The notes under the pieces were generated by a model, which saw only the letters and a list, made by a program, of their open reading frames with translations, had not been told where the DNA came from and ran no database searches. Made by a program: the position numbers and the translations under genes. From Alphaproteobacteria bacterium MedPE-SWcel (GTDB lineage Bacteria; Pseudomonadota; Alphaproteobacteria; Rhodobacterales; Rhodobacteraceae), in assembly GCA_001874255.1 (NCBI GenBank), contig MPDC01000014.1, positions 1-64,000 of the forward strand: a DNA stretch of 64,000 nucleotides. The letters are read 5' to 3'. This document shows positions 42,833-51,248 of the stretch, piece by piece (within the stretch, counting starts at the first letter, position 1; each line of letters starts with the position of its first letter).

Positions 42833-43420
42833 ATGGCACGTACTCAAGGGTCCCATTCCGACATTACCGGCCCCCGCATCCGTGCGGCGGCGCTAGAGCT
42901 GTTTGCGCGTCATGGTTTTGCCGCCGTGTCGATGCGCCAGATCGCGGCCCATGTGGGGGTGCAGGCAGGGGCGCTCTATAATTACACGCCCGACAAGCAG
43001 AGCTTGCTGGTGGATCTGATGCAGGCCCATATGGAGGATCTGATGGCGGCCTGGGCCAATCAGCAGGTCGCAGGAGACGTGGTCGCCCGCCTGGAAGCCT
43101 TCGTGCGCTTTCACATTCGCTACAATCTGGAGCGATCGGACGCGGTTTTTATCGCCTATATGGAACTGCGCAATCTGACAGAAGAGAATTTCATCCGCAT
43201 CGAGGACCACCGCAGGGCCTATGAGGATCAGCTGGAAGGTATCCTGAAGGAGGGCGTTGCCGAGGGGGTGTTCCAGGTTCCGGACACCAAGATCGCGGCG
43301 CTTGCGGTGATCGCGATGCTGAACGGTGTATTGACCTGGTATCGTGATGGCGGACGTCTGTCGCTGACCGAGGTGGAGACCCTCTATTGGGACATGGTGC
43401 GAAAATCCGTCGCAGTCTGA
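42833..43420 (+). CDS. TetR/AcrR-family regulator
   Basis: 195 residues. The N-terminal helix-turn-helix (LFARHGFAAVSMRQIAAHVGVQAGALYNY, about 24-52) is canonical for TetR. The C-terminal half is a helical ligand domain resembling regulators of fatty-acid or acyl-CoA metabolism. The ATG at 42833 follows the CTGAAC-N4-GTTCAG palindrome; the much longer track version would run through the operator. No clear target besides itself and perhaps the divergent lipoprotein gene. Confidence 0.88.
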   Translation: MARTQGSHSDITGPRIRAAALELFARHGFAAVSMRQIAAHVGVQAGALYNYTPDKQSLLVDLMQAHMEDLMAAWANQQVAGDVVARLEAFVRFHIRYNLERSDAVFIAYMELRNLTEENFIRIEDHRRAYEDQLEGILKEGVAEGVFQVPDTKIAALAVIAMLNGVLTWYRDGGRLSLTEVETLYWDMVRKSVAV

Positions 43421-43450
43421 TCGGTTCCGACGGCAAGCGGGTTCAAAAAG

Positions 43451-43472
43451 GAGCGCTACCGCGCGCTCTTAT
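43451..43472 (+). terminator. Terminator after tetR
   Basis: GAGCGC-TACCGC-GCGCTC followed by TTATT, 30 bp past the stop codon of the TetR-family gene. A short stem with a partial U-run. Confidence 0.5.
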
Positions 43473-43566
43473 TCTGCAGGGTCGGCGGCGATGGAACGGT
43501 TGGCTGCTTCGGGATGGGCCGCCCCCGGTGTTTGGGGACGCGCCCGGAGGGGCCGACCTGTTGTGA

Positions 43567-44478
43567 TCAATGGGCGGGCTTGATGAAGGTCCCATTGCGC
43601 AGTTCGGCAAAGGCCTTTTGCAGCTCAGCCTGGGTATTCATGACGATCGGGCCGTGCCAGGCCACAGGTTCCTGGATCGGGGCGCCGGAAATCAGCAGGA
43701 ACCGGACGCCCTCCGGGCCTGCCTGCACGGTGATTTCATCGCCGGTGCCAAAGCGGACCAGCGTGCGGTCCCCGGACATGTCACGGATATTGACTTCCTG
43801 GCCTGCGACCTCTTTTTCCAGCAGCACACCTTGCGGCCGGGAGGCATCGGCGAAGGCGGCGGAGCCGTCAAATATATAGGCAAAGGCGCGTCGGTACGTG
43901 TCGATCCGGAAGGTCTTTTTCACCCCGGCGGGAACGTGGATGTCGAGGTATTGCGGATCTGCCGCAATGCCGTCCACGGGGCCGGTCTTGCCCCAGAAGG
44001 TGCCGACGATCACTTTGACGCGGGTGCCGTCGTCGTCGATGACCTCAGGGATCTCTTTGCCCTGCACGTCCTGATAGCGGGGGGCGCACATTTTCTGGCT
44101 ACCGGGCAGATTGCCCCAGAGTTGGAAACCATGCATCTGCCCGTTGATATTCCCGGAGGGCATTTCCTGATGCAGGATGCCTGATCCTGCTGTCATCCAT
44201 TGCACATCGCCCGCGCCCAGTGTTCCGGTGTTGCCGAGGTTGTCACCATGTTCGACCGTGCCGGCAAGCACATAGGTGATGGTCTCGATACCGCGGTGAG
44301 GATGCCAGGGGAAACCCTGTTGGTACAGCTCCGGGTAGTCATTGCGAAAGTCGTCAAACAACAGGAAGGGATCCAGCTCGCTGGGATCCTGAAATCCAAA
44401 GGCGCGGTGCAGGTGGACACCGGCGCCTTCCATTGTCGGCTGGGCGGCACGGGTTTCAAGGACGGGGCGCAGGGACAT
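43567..44478 (-). CDS. Pirin-family cupin protein
   Basis: 303 residues with tandem cupin domains. The N-terminal metal site shows HPHRGIETITYVLAG and HGDN, followed by GDVQWMTAGSGILHQEMP, the pirin hallmark. Bacterial pirins include quercetin dioxygenases and redox regulators; the specific role cannot be assigned. AGGAGA precedes the ATG at 44478. It is convergent with the TetR-family gene, with no evident operon. Confidence 0.92.
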   Translation of the reverse strand: MSLRPVLETRAAQPTMEGAGVHLHRAFGFQDPSELDPFLLFDDFRNDYPELYQQGFPWHPHRGIETITYVLAGTVEHGDNLGNTGTLGAGDVQWMTAGSGILHQEMPSGNINGQMHGFQLWGNLPGSQKMCAPRYQDVQGKEIPEVIDDDGTRVKVIVGTFWGKTGPVDGIAADPQYLDIHVPAGVKKTFRIDTYRRAFAYIFDGSAAFADASRPQGVLLEKEVAGQEVNIRDMSGDRTLVRFGTGDEITVQAGPEGVRFLLISGAPIQEPVAWHGPIVMNTQAELQKAFAELRNGTFIKPAH

Positions 44479-44767
44479 TTGGATTCTCCTGATGAGGTGA
44501 TCTCTCTGCGAGTTTAGGCCGAACCGGGGGAAACGGAAATCTGCACAGTCTCACGCTCCCTGTGCGCGGGTGCAGAGGCGCGGACGATGTCTCCGAGTGG
44601 GGCACATTCGGAGCGCAGCTGGCCAGGGTGGTTGTGATCCGGCGCGCGCGGGATTTGAATTGGCGTCCCCATCGGCCGCAAAAGGGGCTGTTAGCGAGAG
44701 AGGTTTTTCGATACCTCTGCCGCACCGGTCCCGATGCGGGTCCTGACCAACAAAGGGAGAGCAATCC

Positions 44768-45280
44768 ATGAACAGCCCCTATGGCGCCGATGAAGTTCTG
44801 GCCACCATCGAGGCCTCGCCCGCCCGTCGGGTGTTGGGGGTGGCGATGCTCGCCGGACTGGGGCTCTTGTCGCTTTACGTGGCGTTGACCAGCGCGCCGG
44901 GCTTTGGATGGTGGCTCTTTTTGGTTGCGGTTGCCGGGGCGGCGTTGTGGATGGGATACCGCATGTGGCAGGCCACCGCGCATCGGCTGGAGCTGACACC
45001 GCAGGTGTTGCGCTGTTCTGACGGGGTCGAACTGGTGAGGATTGCGGATCTGGAGCATCTGGATCGTGGCTTCTTTGCCTTCAAGCCCTCCAACGGGTTT
45101 CTGATGCGCAGTCGCAAACGGGACGTCGGCCAGTGGTATCCGGGTTTGTGGTGGCGTATGGGGCGCCGGGTTGGCATCGGTGGGGTGACACCGGGATCAC
45201 AAACCAAAACGGCGTCTGAAATTCTCGCAGCCCTGATGGCCGAGCAGAATGCGGAGGCAGGGCCCGGGCTTCCTCGTTGA
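44768..45280 (+). CDS. Hypothetical two-TM membrane protein
   Basis: 170 residues. Two adjacent membrane segments (VLGVAMLAGLGLLSLYVAL and WWLFLVAVAGAALWMGY) are followed by a soluble domain with alternating strands (LELTPQVLRCSDGVELVRIADLEHLDRGFF), reminiscent of small bacterial PH-like membrane proteins. A start supported by GGGAGAG. No family was recognised, and no partner genes are nearby. The 289-bp gap before it has no visible feature. Confidence 0.65.
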   Translation: MNSPYGADEVLATIEASPARRVLGVAMLAGLGLLSLYVALTSAPGFGWWLFLVAVAGAALWMGYRMWQATAHRLELTPQVLRCSDGVELVRIADLEHLDRGFFAFKPSNGFLMRSRKRDVGQWYPGLWWRMGRRVGIGGVTPGSQTKTASEILAALMAEQNAEAGPGLPR

Positions 45281-45492
45281 GGTCAAGGGCAAGGCGATCG
45301 GGACGGCATTCCAAGAGCGATGATGTGCAATATGACTGGGCCGGATGCGCTGCTCTGTGACCACAGGCGCAAGCACAGCGCTTTGAATGGGGCTGGTGCC
45401 TGAAAGGCGAGCCAGCCGCGTGTCTATGCAATCAAGGCATCATACCGCCTGCCCATCACGCCCTCTGCCCATCACATCGCCGGGCCATCACA

Positions 45493-46098
45493 TCACATCA
45501 CGGAGTCATCGATGTCGTCGTCGTGAGCGGTGCCGTCGCTGAATATTTCCCCCTCGAAGGCGACGAGAGAGGCAAAGCGCGGCCGGGTGAATACGAAGTT
45601 GTAGATATTGCGGGTGGAGAAACCGATATTGAAAGCGGGTTCCACATCGTTCCATGTCTCGACAAGGATCACGCGCTCCTGATCCGGCATCGCGGGCAGG
45701 TCGCCTGCGACAGTGGCAATCGTGCCATCGGTCCAGACGTCCAGCAAGTCGCCCCGCTCCACCGACCAATCCACGAAATACCGGTTGTCCTCTTCGTCCC
45801 AACGGATCACCGACACCCGCATCGACAGGCTGGAATCCGACCGCACCAGGAGCTGCGCCAGAGTGAACATGCTGGTGATGAAGTCATCGTTCAGGGCAGT
45901 GGTTTCGCGCGAGATCAGATCAGAGATGGTGTAGGCGGCCTTTGTGTTGACGGTCTCTTGCCGAAACAGATCAAACAACGTGTAGGTGGCCGCAAAGATC
46001 CCGAGAAGGAACGGCAGATAAAAGGCGACCTCAACCGAAACGTTGCCCTCTTCGCGGCGCCGAAAGCGGCGCAGTATATCAATGAGAAACTGGCTCAT
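45493..46098 (-). CDS. TadE-like pilus assembly protein
   Basis: 201 residues starting MSQFLIDILRRFRRREEGNVSVEVAFYLPFLLGIF, a type IV pseudopilin-like N terminus (charged, then Glu, then a hydrophobic helix) typical of TadE/TadG proteins of Flp pili. The rest is a periplasmic domain. It is the last gene of a three-gene minus-strand set that begins with a TadG-like protein, 3 bp after the second one. The secretion motor genes of a tad system are not in the window. Confidence 0.8.
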   Translation of the reverse strand: MSQFLIDILRRFRRREEGNVSVEVAFYLPFLLGIFAATYTLFDLFRQETVNTKAAYTISDLISRETTALNDDFITSMFTLAQLLVRSDSSLSMRVSVIRWDEEDNRYFVDWSVERGDLLDVWTDGTIATVAGDLPAMPDQERVILVETWNDVEPAFNIGFSTRNIYNFVFTRPRFASLVAFEGEIFSDGTAHDDDIDDSVM

Positions 46099-46101
46099 GG
46101 C

Positions 46102-46644
46102 TTATTTCGGCTCCTGAACAAATGCGCTGGCGGCATACAGGCGAATGCGGCCTTCCGAGTCCTTTTGCATGCTGTCGGCGAGGCCCCAGTGCGGAAACAC
46201 AGGATCAAAGCTCATGCAGGCGCGCAGGAACATCAGATCGTTTGATCCGCCGTTTTCAAATGTGGTGACGGCCTCGACCTCTTCGATGGCGGAAACGCAG
46301 TCAGGTTCGGAGTTGACCCCGCCCCAGGCAAAGGGGTCGAGCTGCACCATTTCCAGACGCAGCGAGGTTGCGCAATCGTCGATGAACCCGGATCTGGCAC
46401 AGATACTGTCGCGGATGTCATCATGCTGCATGTTGCCTCCGGTGCCGAGGCGGATATCGCGGACCGTCAGGTCCATGGCGCGTTCCAGCATGATCTGGCG
46501 CACGGTGATCAGCCCCAGTTCAACCGAGGCGAAGAGAACCAGCAACATCAGCGGAAACAGGATCGCAAATTCGATTGTCGCGTTGCCATCGTCGGCCTCG
46601 CGGAACCGGCGCAAACGCGTGATCAGGGTCCGGGAGCGCATCAT
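46102..46644 (-). CDS. TadE-family pseudopilin
   Basis: 180 residues with FREADDGNATIEFAILFPLMLLVLFASVELGLI, the TadE pseudopilin segment processed by a TadV-type peptidase. The periplasmic part contains four or more cysteines (ICARSGFIDDC, EPDC, ACMSF). The start overlaps the TadG-like stop (ATGA), so translation is coupled. It supports Flp pilus assembly together with its neighbours. Confidence 0.85.
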   Translation of the reverse strand: MMRSRTLITRLRRFREADDGNATIEFAILFPLMLLVLFASVELGLITVRQIMLERAMDLTVRDIRLGTGGNMQHDDIRDSICARSGFIDDCATSLRLEMVQLDPFAWGGVNSEPDCVSAIEEVEAVTTFENGGSNDLMFLRACMSFDPVFPHWGLADSMQKDSEGRIRLYAASAFVQEPK

Positions 46645-48344
46645 TCTGTCAGCCTCAGTTGGCGAATCGCCGAGGCGATGGAATTGAAGGCCTCGGATAT
46701 TTCCAGCCCCTCGACGTCATAATAATGCGAGTCGGAACTCGCGCAGTCGCGCAGGACGGTCTGCCCGCCCTGGGGCGCTTCAAAGCCGATGGTGAAGACG
46801 ATGATGCCCTGATCCTTGGCCGCATTGCAGATCGACTTGGTGCGGAGATCCTTGCTGGTGGCCCCGACGGCATCATAGACGTCATAGTACCATTCATCAC
46901 GGGCGTCGTAGTAGTCCATCCAGTCATAGAACAGGTAGTAGAAGATGTACTGCAGCGAGGTATCGGCAAAGAGATCGGCAAAGCTGAGCTCTTCGGAGCT
47001 GCCGCTCTCACGCAGTGTGGTCTCGCGCGAGCAGCTGCCGTTGTGGTTCCAACGGTAGCAATAGGTCTTTGACAAATCGCCGTCGCCAAAGGGATGCGGG
47101 CCCCAGGTGCCGGACCCGGTGTCGGGGTCATGCCAGAAGTAGTTTCCGGTGTTCTCGTTGTAGGTTGAATAGATTTGCTCGTCCGCATTGTACCAGACCT
47201 GCGAGCCACCCTCGCGGCGGTCGCTGTTGACATAATATTGGTCTGTGTTCTGGCCATCCGTCATCAATACAATGACCTTCAGCGTTTCATGATCTGAATA
47301 GTTGACCGGGCGGCTGGCATATTGCGCGTCTATTTCCGGGTCGGCGCCGCTCGTCAGGGTCGAGACGACCGGCTGCATCGACGGGTCCAGCAGGGCCACG
47401 CCCCATTTCATACCGACGTCAATCGAGGTATTTTCACTGGCCTCAAAGGCATCGATGTAGTCCTGCAGGGTGTCTACATCGTCTTCCAGCAACAGCGCTG
47501 TGCGTTCGGGATTATTCGTATGCGAGGCGCAGGTTGCCTGTCTCACCAGATCGGAATGATTGCGGTAGTCGCTGCTGCCCCAGATGGAAAAATGCATGGT
47601 CCGTTCGTATTCGTCGACCATGCTCATCGCGGTCGTTGAATAGTCGTCGCTGTCAAAGTTGATGCAATGAGAATAGCTGTGCTCGTCGCTCACCGGCAAT
47701 TGCTCCAGCACCGAGGCGGGCATTGAAACCTGGGTTGAATATGGCACGATGGAGATCGTCATCTTGCCGTCTTCGGTGTTGTCATCCATGGTCTGGACGA
47801 ATTCCTTGGCGGCCGTTTTCAGGTTTCTCAGGCGGCTGTTGCGTCCCATGGAGCCAGAGACATCCAGCACCAGCGAAATCTCGACATTGCCGATGCTCTC
47901 CACGGCCGTCGCCGAGGCCTTGAGCGGTAGCGGTTTTTCATAGCTGGCGATTTTCATCCAATAGGTTTCGAAGTCGGCGTCCACAGTGGCCGTGACCCTC
48001 CGCGAGGTCGGCGTGACCTCGGCAAAGGGTGTCTTGTAATATCTGTCCAGTCCGGCCTTGGCCATGTAGTCCTGAACCACCGCCGCCGGGGTCAAGGGCT
48101 GATCAAGGTCAGCCGCCGCCAGGACTGCGCGATCAAGAGTATATTGCAACTCTGTCCGGTCCCGTTCGAGCCGGACCAGGTCCATGCCAATCCCGCCCAC
48201 GGCCAGCATGCACAGCAGGGTGGCAATCATCGGCTTTTCCAGCACGCCACTCTCGTCGGCGCGGAACCGCGCTCCGGCTGCCCGAAATCCCCTCCAGAGG
48301 CCGGGAGCAGCCAACGATGTCGTTGTCCAGAAATTGCCGTTCAT
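46641..48344 (-). CDS. TadG-like protein with von Willebrand factor A domain
   Basis: 567 residues from the ATG at 48344 (MNGNFWTTTSLAA). An N-terminal membrane helix with TadG features (PMIATLLCMLAVGGIGMDLVRLERDRTELQYTLDRAVLAAA) precedes a von Willebrand A domain whose metal site is visible (LDVSGSM, DGQNTD). A long tyrosine/aspartate-rich insertion (about 370-480) interrupts the domain. TadG proteins anchor or assist Flp pili. It heads the three-gene set; the track's start at 48410 adds residues without support. Confidence 0.85.
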   Translation of the reverse strand: MNGNFWTTTSLAAPGLWRGFRAAGARFRADESGVLEKPMIATLLCMLAVGGIGMDLVRLERDRTELQYTLDRAVLAAADLDQPLTPAAVVQDYMAKAGLDRYYKTPFAEVTPTSRRVTATVDADFETYWMKIASYEKPLPLKASATAVESIGNVEISLVLDVSGSMGRNSRLRNLKTAAKEFVQTMDDNTEDGKMTISIVPYSTQVSMPASVLEQLPVSDEHSYSHCINFDSDDYSTTAMSMVDEYERTMHFSIWGSSDYRNHSDLVRQATCASHTNNPERTALLLEDDVDTLQDYIDAFEASENTSIDVGMKWGVALLDPSMQPVVSTLTSGADPEIDAQYASRPVNYSDHETLKVIVLMTDGQNTDQYYVNSDRREGGSQVWYNADEQIYSTYNENTGNYFWHDPDTGSGTWGPHPFGDGDLSKTYCYRWNHNGSCSRETTLRESGSSEELSFADLFADTSLQYIFYYLFYDWMDYYDARDEWYYDVYDAVGATSKDLRTKSICNAAKDQGIIVFTIGFEAPQGGQTVLRDCASSDSHYYDVEGLEISEAFNSIASAIRQLRLTE

Positions 48345-48746
48345 ATGTAATGTCTTTCCAGCGGTCAAAAGAGCCCAGAAGCCGAGGGCAAGGCCTGAGT
48401 TGAAGCCCAAAGCACATGTTCGCCCTCTTTAGGAATGATTGACAAAGATGGCCGAACTGGGGCGCGATTTGGCCTGAAACCGCTCTTTTCAAGACAGTTT
48501 GACGCTAATCGCGCCAAGCGATCCCGGTTGTCGGGGCTGGTGAAACAATGGGGCGCCAACAGCGTCGGACCGGTGGGCGGGCTTGGCTCTTCGGTTCGCG
48601 ATCCGGGGGCGTCAACCCCCAGAGTTTTCGCGTTGCTGATTTTTTGTGCAATTTCTGTGTATAAAAGGTCGCGGGACGTAACGTTCTCTGAATAGATGGA
48701 AGGCAGTATCGCAACTTGAGTCGTTTCAGGAGGACGGGAATAGCCG
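48345..48746. other. 402-bp divergent promoter region (tadG / gdh)
   Basis: No gene is seen. It holds a GGGGG-CGTCAA-CCCCC hairpin (48605-48620) followed by GAGTTTT, and an A/T-rich stretch with TATAAAA (about 48660) that may be the -10 of the glutamate dehydrogenase promoter. No clear -35 at standard spacing was found. Confidence 0.4.
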
Positions 48747-50177
48747 ATGAGCAATCTCAAAGAACCGAGCTTTCGCGAAAGTGTGGACCTCATGTTCAAT
48801 CGCGCCGTGGCGCTGATGGACCTGCCGCCCGGACTGGAAGAGAAAATCCGTGTCTGCAACGCAACCTATACCGTGCGGTTCGGCGTCAGGCTGCGTGGAA
48901 AGCTGCAGACCTTCACGGGTTATCGCTCCGTGCACTCGGAACACATGGAACCGGTCAAGGGCGGCATTCGCTATGCGATGGGGGTCAACCAGGATGAGGT
49001 CGAGGCGCTGGCGGCGTTGATGACCTATAAATGCGCCCTCGTCGAAGCACCTTTCGGCGGCTCGAAAGGCGGCTTGTGTATCGACCCGCGCGAATATGAC
49101 GAGCAGGAGCTGGAACTGATCACCCGTCGCTTTGCCTACGAACTGGCGAAACGCGATTTGATCCACCCCTCGCAGAACGTGCCCGCGCCCGACATGGGAA
49201 CCGGCGAGCGCGAGATGGCGTGGATTGCAGATCAATACGCCCGCATGAACACCACCGACATCAATGCAAAGGCCTGCGTTACCGGCAAGCCGCTGAACGC
49301 GGGCGGGATTGCCGGTCGGGTCGAGGCGACCGGACGCGGTGTCCAATACGCCCTGCAGGAGTTCTTTCGCTACGAGGAAGACAAGGCCAAGGCGGGGCTC
49401 ACTGGGACGCTGGATGGCAAGCGCATCATCGTGCAGGGCCTTGGCAATGTGGGCTATCACGCGGCAAAATTCCTGTCGGAAGAGGACGGTTGCCGGATTA
49501 TTGGAGTGATCGAACGCGATGGCGGCCTGCTTGATGAGAACGGGCTCGACATCGAGGACCTGCGCGCCTGGATCGCGAAACATGGCGGCGTCGACGGATA
49601 CCCCTCCGGCCGCTACGTCAAGGACGGGTCCAAATATCTCGAGGAAGACTGCGATATTCTGGTTCCGGCGGCGCTGGAAGGGGTTATCAACCTGGGCAAC
49701 GCAGATCGGATCAAGGCCAAGCTGATCATCGAGGCTGCAAACGGCCCGGTTACGGCGGGCGCGGATGAGATCCTGCGCAAGAAGGGGACGGTGATCATCC
49801 CCGACATGTATGCCAATGCCGGGGGCGTGACCGTGTCCTATTTCGAGTGGGTCAAGAATCTGTCGCACATCCGGTTTGGTCGCATGCAACGACGTCAGGA
49901 AGAAGCGCGCCACCAGCTTGTTGTGGATCAGTTCGAGGCACTGTCCGAAAGCATGGGTAAAACCTGGTCGCTGGAGCCGAAGTTCAAGGAAAAATACCTC
50001 AAGGGTGCGGGCGAGTTGGAGCTGGTGCGCTCGGGTCTGGATGACACCATGCGCACGGCCTATCAATCCATGCGCGAGGTCTGGCACGAACGCGATGACG
50101 TGACGGATCTGCGGACGGCCGCCTATCTGGTTTCTATCGGCAAAGTGGCGGGCAGCTACCGGACCAAGGGTCTCTGA
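48747..50177 (+). CDS. Glu/Leu/Phe/Val-type dehydrogenase (glutamate dehydrogenase)
   Basis: 476 residues. The dehydrogenase dimerisation domain carries PVKGGIRYAMGVN and the catalytic-lysine block APFGGSKGGLCIDP; the NAD(P) domain has IIVQGLGNVGYHAAKFL and ANGPVTAGADEILRKKG. It most likely deaminates glutamate to 2-oxoglutarate or the reverse. The start has AGGAGG upstream. It is a single gene with its own promoter region; the coenzyme cannot be told by eye. Confidence 0.9.
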   Translation: MSNLKEPSFRESVDLMFNRAVALMDLPPGLEEKIRVCNATYTVRFGVRLRGKLQTFTGYRSVHSEHMEPVKGGIRYAMGVNQDEVEALAALMTYKCALVEAPFGGSKGGLCIDPREYDEQELELITRRFAYELAKRDLIHPSQNVPAPDMGTGEREMAWIADQYARMNTTDINAKACVTGKPLNAGGIAGRVEATGRGVQYALQEFFRYEEDKAKAGLTGTLDGKRIIVQGLGNVGYHAAKFLSEEDGCRIIGVIERDGGLLDENGLDIEDLRAWIAKHGGVDGYPSGRYVKDGSKYLEEDCDILVPAALEGVINLGNADRIKAKLIIEAANGPVTAGADEILRKKGTVIIPDMYANAGGVTVSYFEWVKNLSHIRFGRMQRRQEEARHQLVVDQFEALSESMGKTWSLEPKFKEKYLKGAGELELVRSGLDDTMRTAYQSMREVWHERDDVTDLRTAAYLVSIGKVAGSYRTKGL

Positions 50178-50313
50178 CGCCGTATTTCACGGTTTTGCGA
50201 TGGCTCCCTTTCAACAGGCTCTCCCGATATGGGAGGGCCTGTTTCGCATCATCCGCCGCGAACTTGCCCCCGATCAGAACGAGGCTAGGTCATGATCCGG
50301 CAGATCCGGAACC

Positions 50314-50940
50314 ATGCAGGGGGTGGAGGACTTGAAGCATGCGATTTTGTTCGATTGCGAGTTCTTGACTGCCGAGGGTTCTCCCTCCCGGTTCTGGTGT
50401 GGTCCCTATGATCCCGATCCCGTGATCGCCCAGATCGGTCTTGTGAAACTGGGGCTGGAAGAGGATTTCCCCATCCTCGGGACCGAACGGATCCATGTGT
50501 TGCCGGTGGACCGACAGGGGGCGCGGCAACCGATCGATCCGTTTTTTGCCAGGCTGACCGGAATTACCGAAGAGACCCTTGACCGCGACGCTGTGCCGCT
50601 TGGATCGGCGCTGAAGGCGGTCGAGGCCTATACCGATGGCGTCCGGCTGTGGTCCTGGGGCAAGGATGAATTCAATATGATTGCGATCAGCTGCTACGTG
50701 GCAGGTATCGCGCCACCCCTGCCGGTGACCCGCTTCGGCAATGCCTGCGACCTGTTGCTGAAGGCGGGCATGCCATATGATGATTTGAAGGTCACCCGCA
50801 GCAATACGCTGGCCAGCTACTACAGGATCGACCATCCGCCGCTGCGGGGGCATGACGCTCTTGATGACGCAATGTCAGTCACCTATGCGGTGCAGCATCT
50901 TTTGCGCCGCGGGGCCCTTGCGGCGTCTGATTTCCACTAG
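50314..50940 (+). CDS. DEDDh 3'-5' exonuclease-like protein
   Basis: 208 residues. The exonuclease motifs are ILFDCEFL (Exo I, Asp and Glu), WSWGKDEFNM (Exo II region) and HDALDDAMS (Exo III, His plus Asp), as in the ERI-1/KapD branch of the RNase T-like fold. It would degrade RNA or DNA 3' ends. The ATG at 50314 has no strong ribosome binding site. It stands alone between gdh and the sox operon. Confidence 0.75.
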   Translation: MQGVEDLKHAILFDCEFLTAEGSPSRFWCGPYDPDPVIAQIGLVKLGLEEDFPILGTERIHVLPVDRQGARQPIDPFFARLTGITEETLDRDAVPLGSALKAVEAYTDGVRLWSWGKDEFNMIAISCYVAGIAPPLPVTRFGNACDLLLKAGMPYDDLKVTRSNTLASYYRIDHPPLRGHDALDDAMSVTYAVQHLLRRGALAASDFH

Positions 50941-51248
50941 CCTTGCCGCATCCCCGGCGTCAAAGTCTGGCGCATTGGGTCAAACCGGGCGAAAAGGCCT
51001 CTGTCCTGTCGCAAATCGAACTAGACACAGGTGCCTAGTTCGTGGCCATCTGGGCAAAACACTGCCCGACTGTGGCGGTCAGGGCTAGGAGCCTCGGGCC
51101 AAACCCGCTAGCACTGGGCGCAAGGCGGTTCTGCCCGGTTCTGCCCGGACTGGGCGACGGGGTGACCGATCGACAGGGCAATAGTGCGACAGGGCGATGG
51201 CGCGACAGGGCGATAGCGCGACAGGAACAGAGCTTGGGGAGACGAGCC
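50941..51248. other. Gap before soxB filled with short tandem repeats
   Basis: This 308-bp gap holds no supported gene. Its second half is made of a 10-bp duplication (51127-51146) and four 16-bp units (51171-51234) that run up to the soxB ribosome binding site. Confidence 0.65.
51127..51234. repeat. Tandem arrays upstream of soxB
   Basis: GGTTCTGCCC occurs twice in succession at 51127. From 51171 follow CGACAGGGCAATAGTG, CGACAGGGCGATGGCG, CGACAGGGCGATAGCG and the degraded CGACAGGAACAGAGCT, each exactly 16 bp. The array ends 14 bp before the soxB start codon, so it lies in the 5' untranslated region. Confidence 0.88.

Noticed and set aside
45430-45500. CATCAC-rich stretch as a CRISPR array
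   Set aside because: The repeats are 6-12 bp, irregular and without unique spacers; it is simple-sequence DNA at the end of the TadE-like gene.
51171-51234. 16-bp array as a CRISPR or iteron origin
   Set aside because: The units are contiguous without spacers, and no replication initiator or partition gene is nearby.
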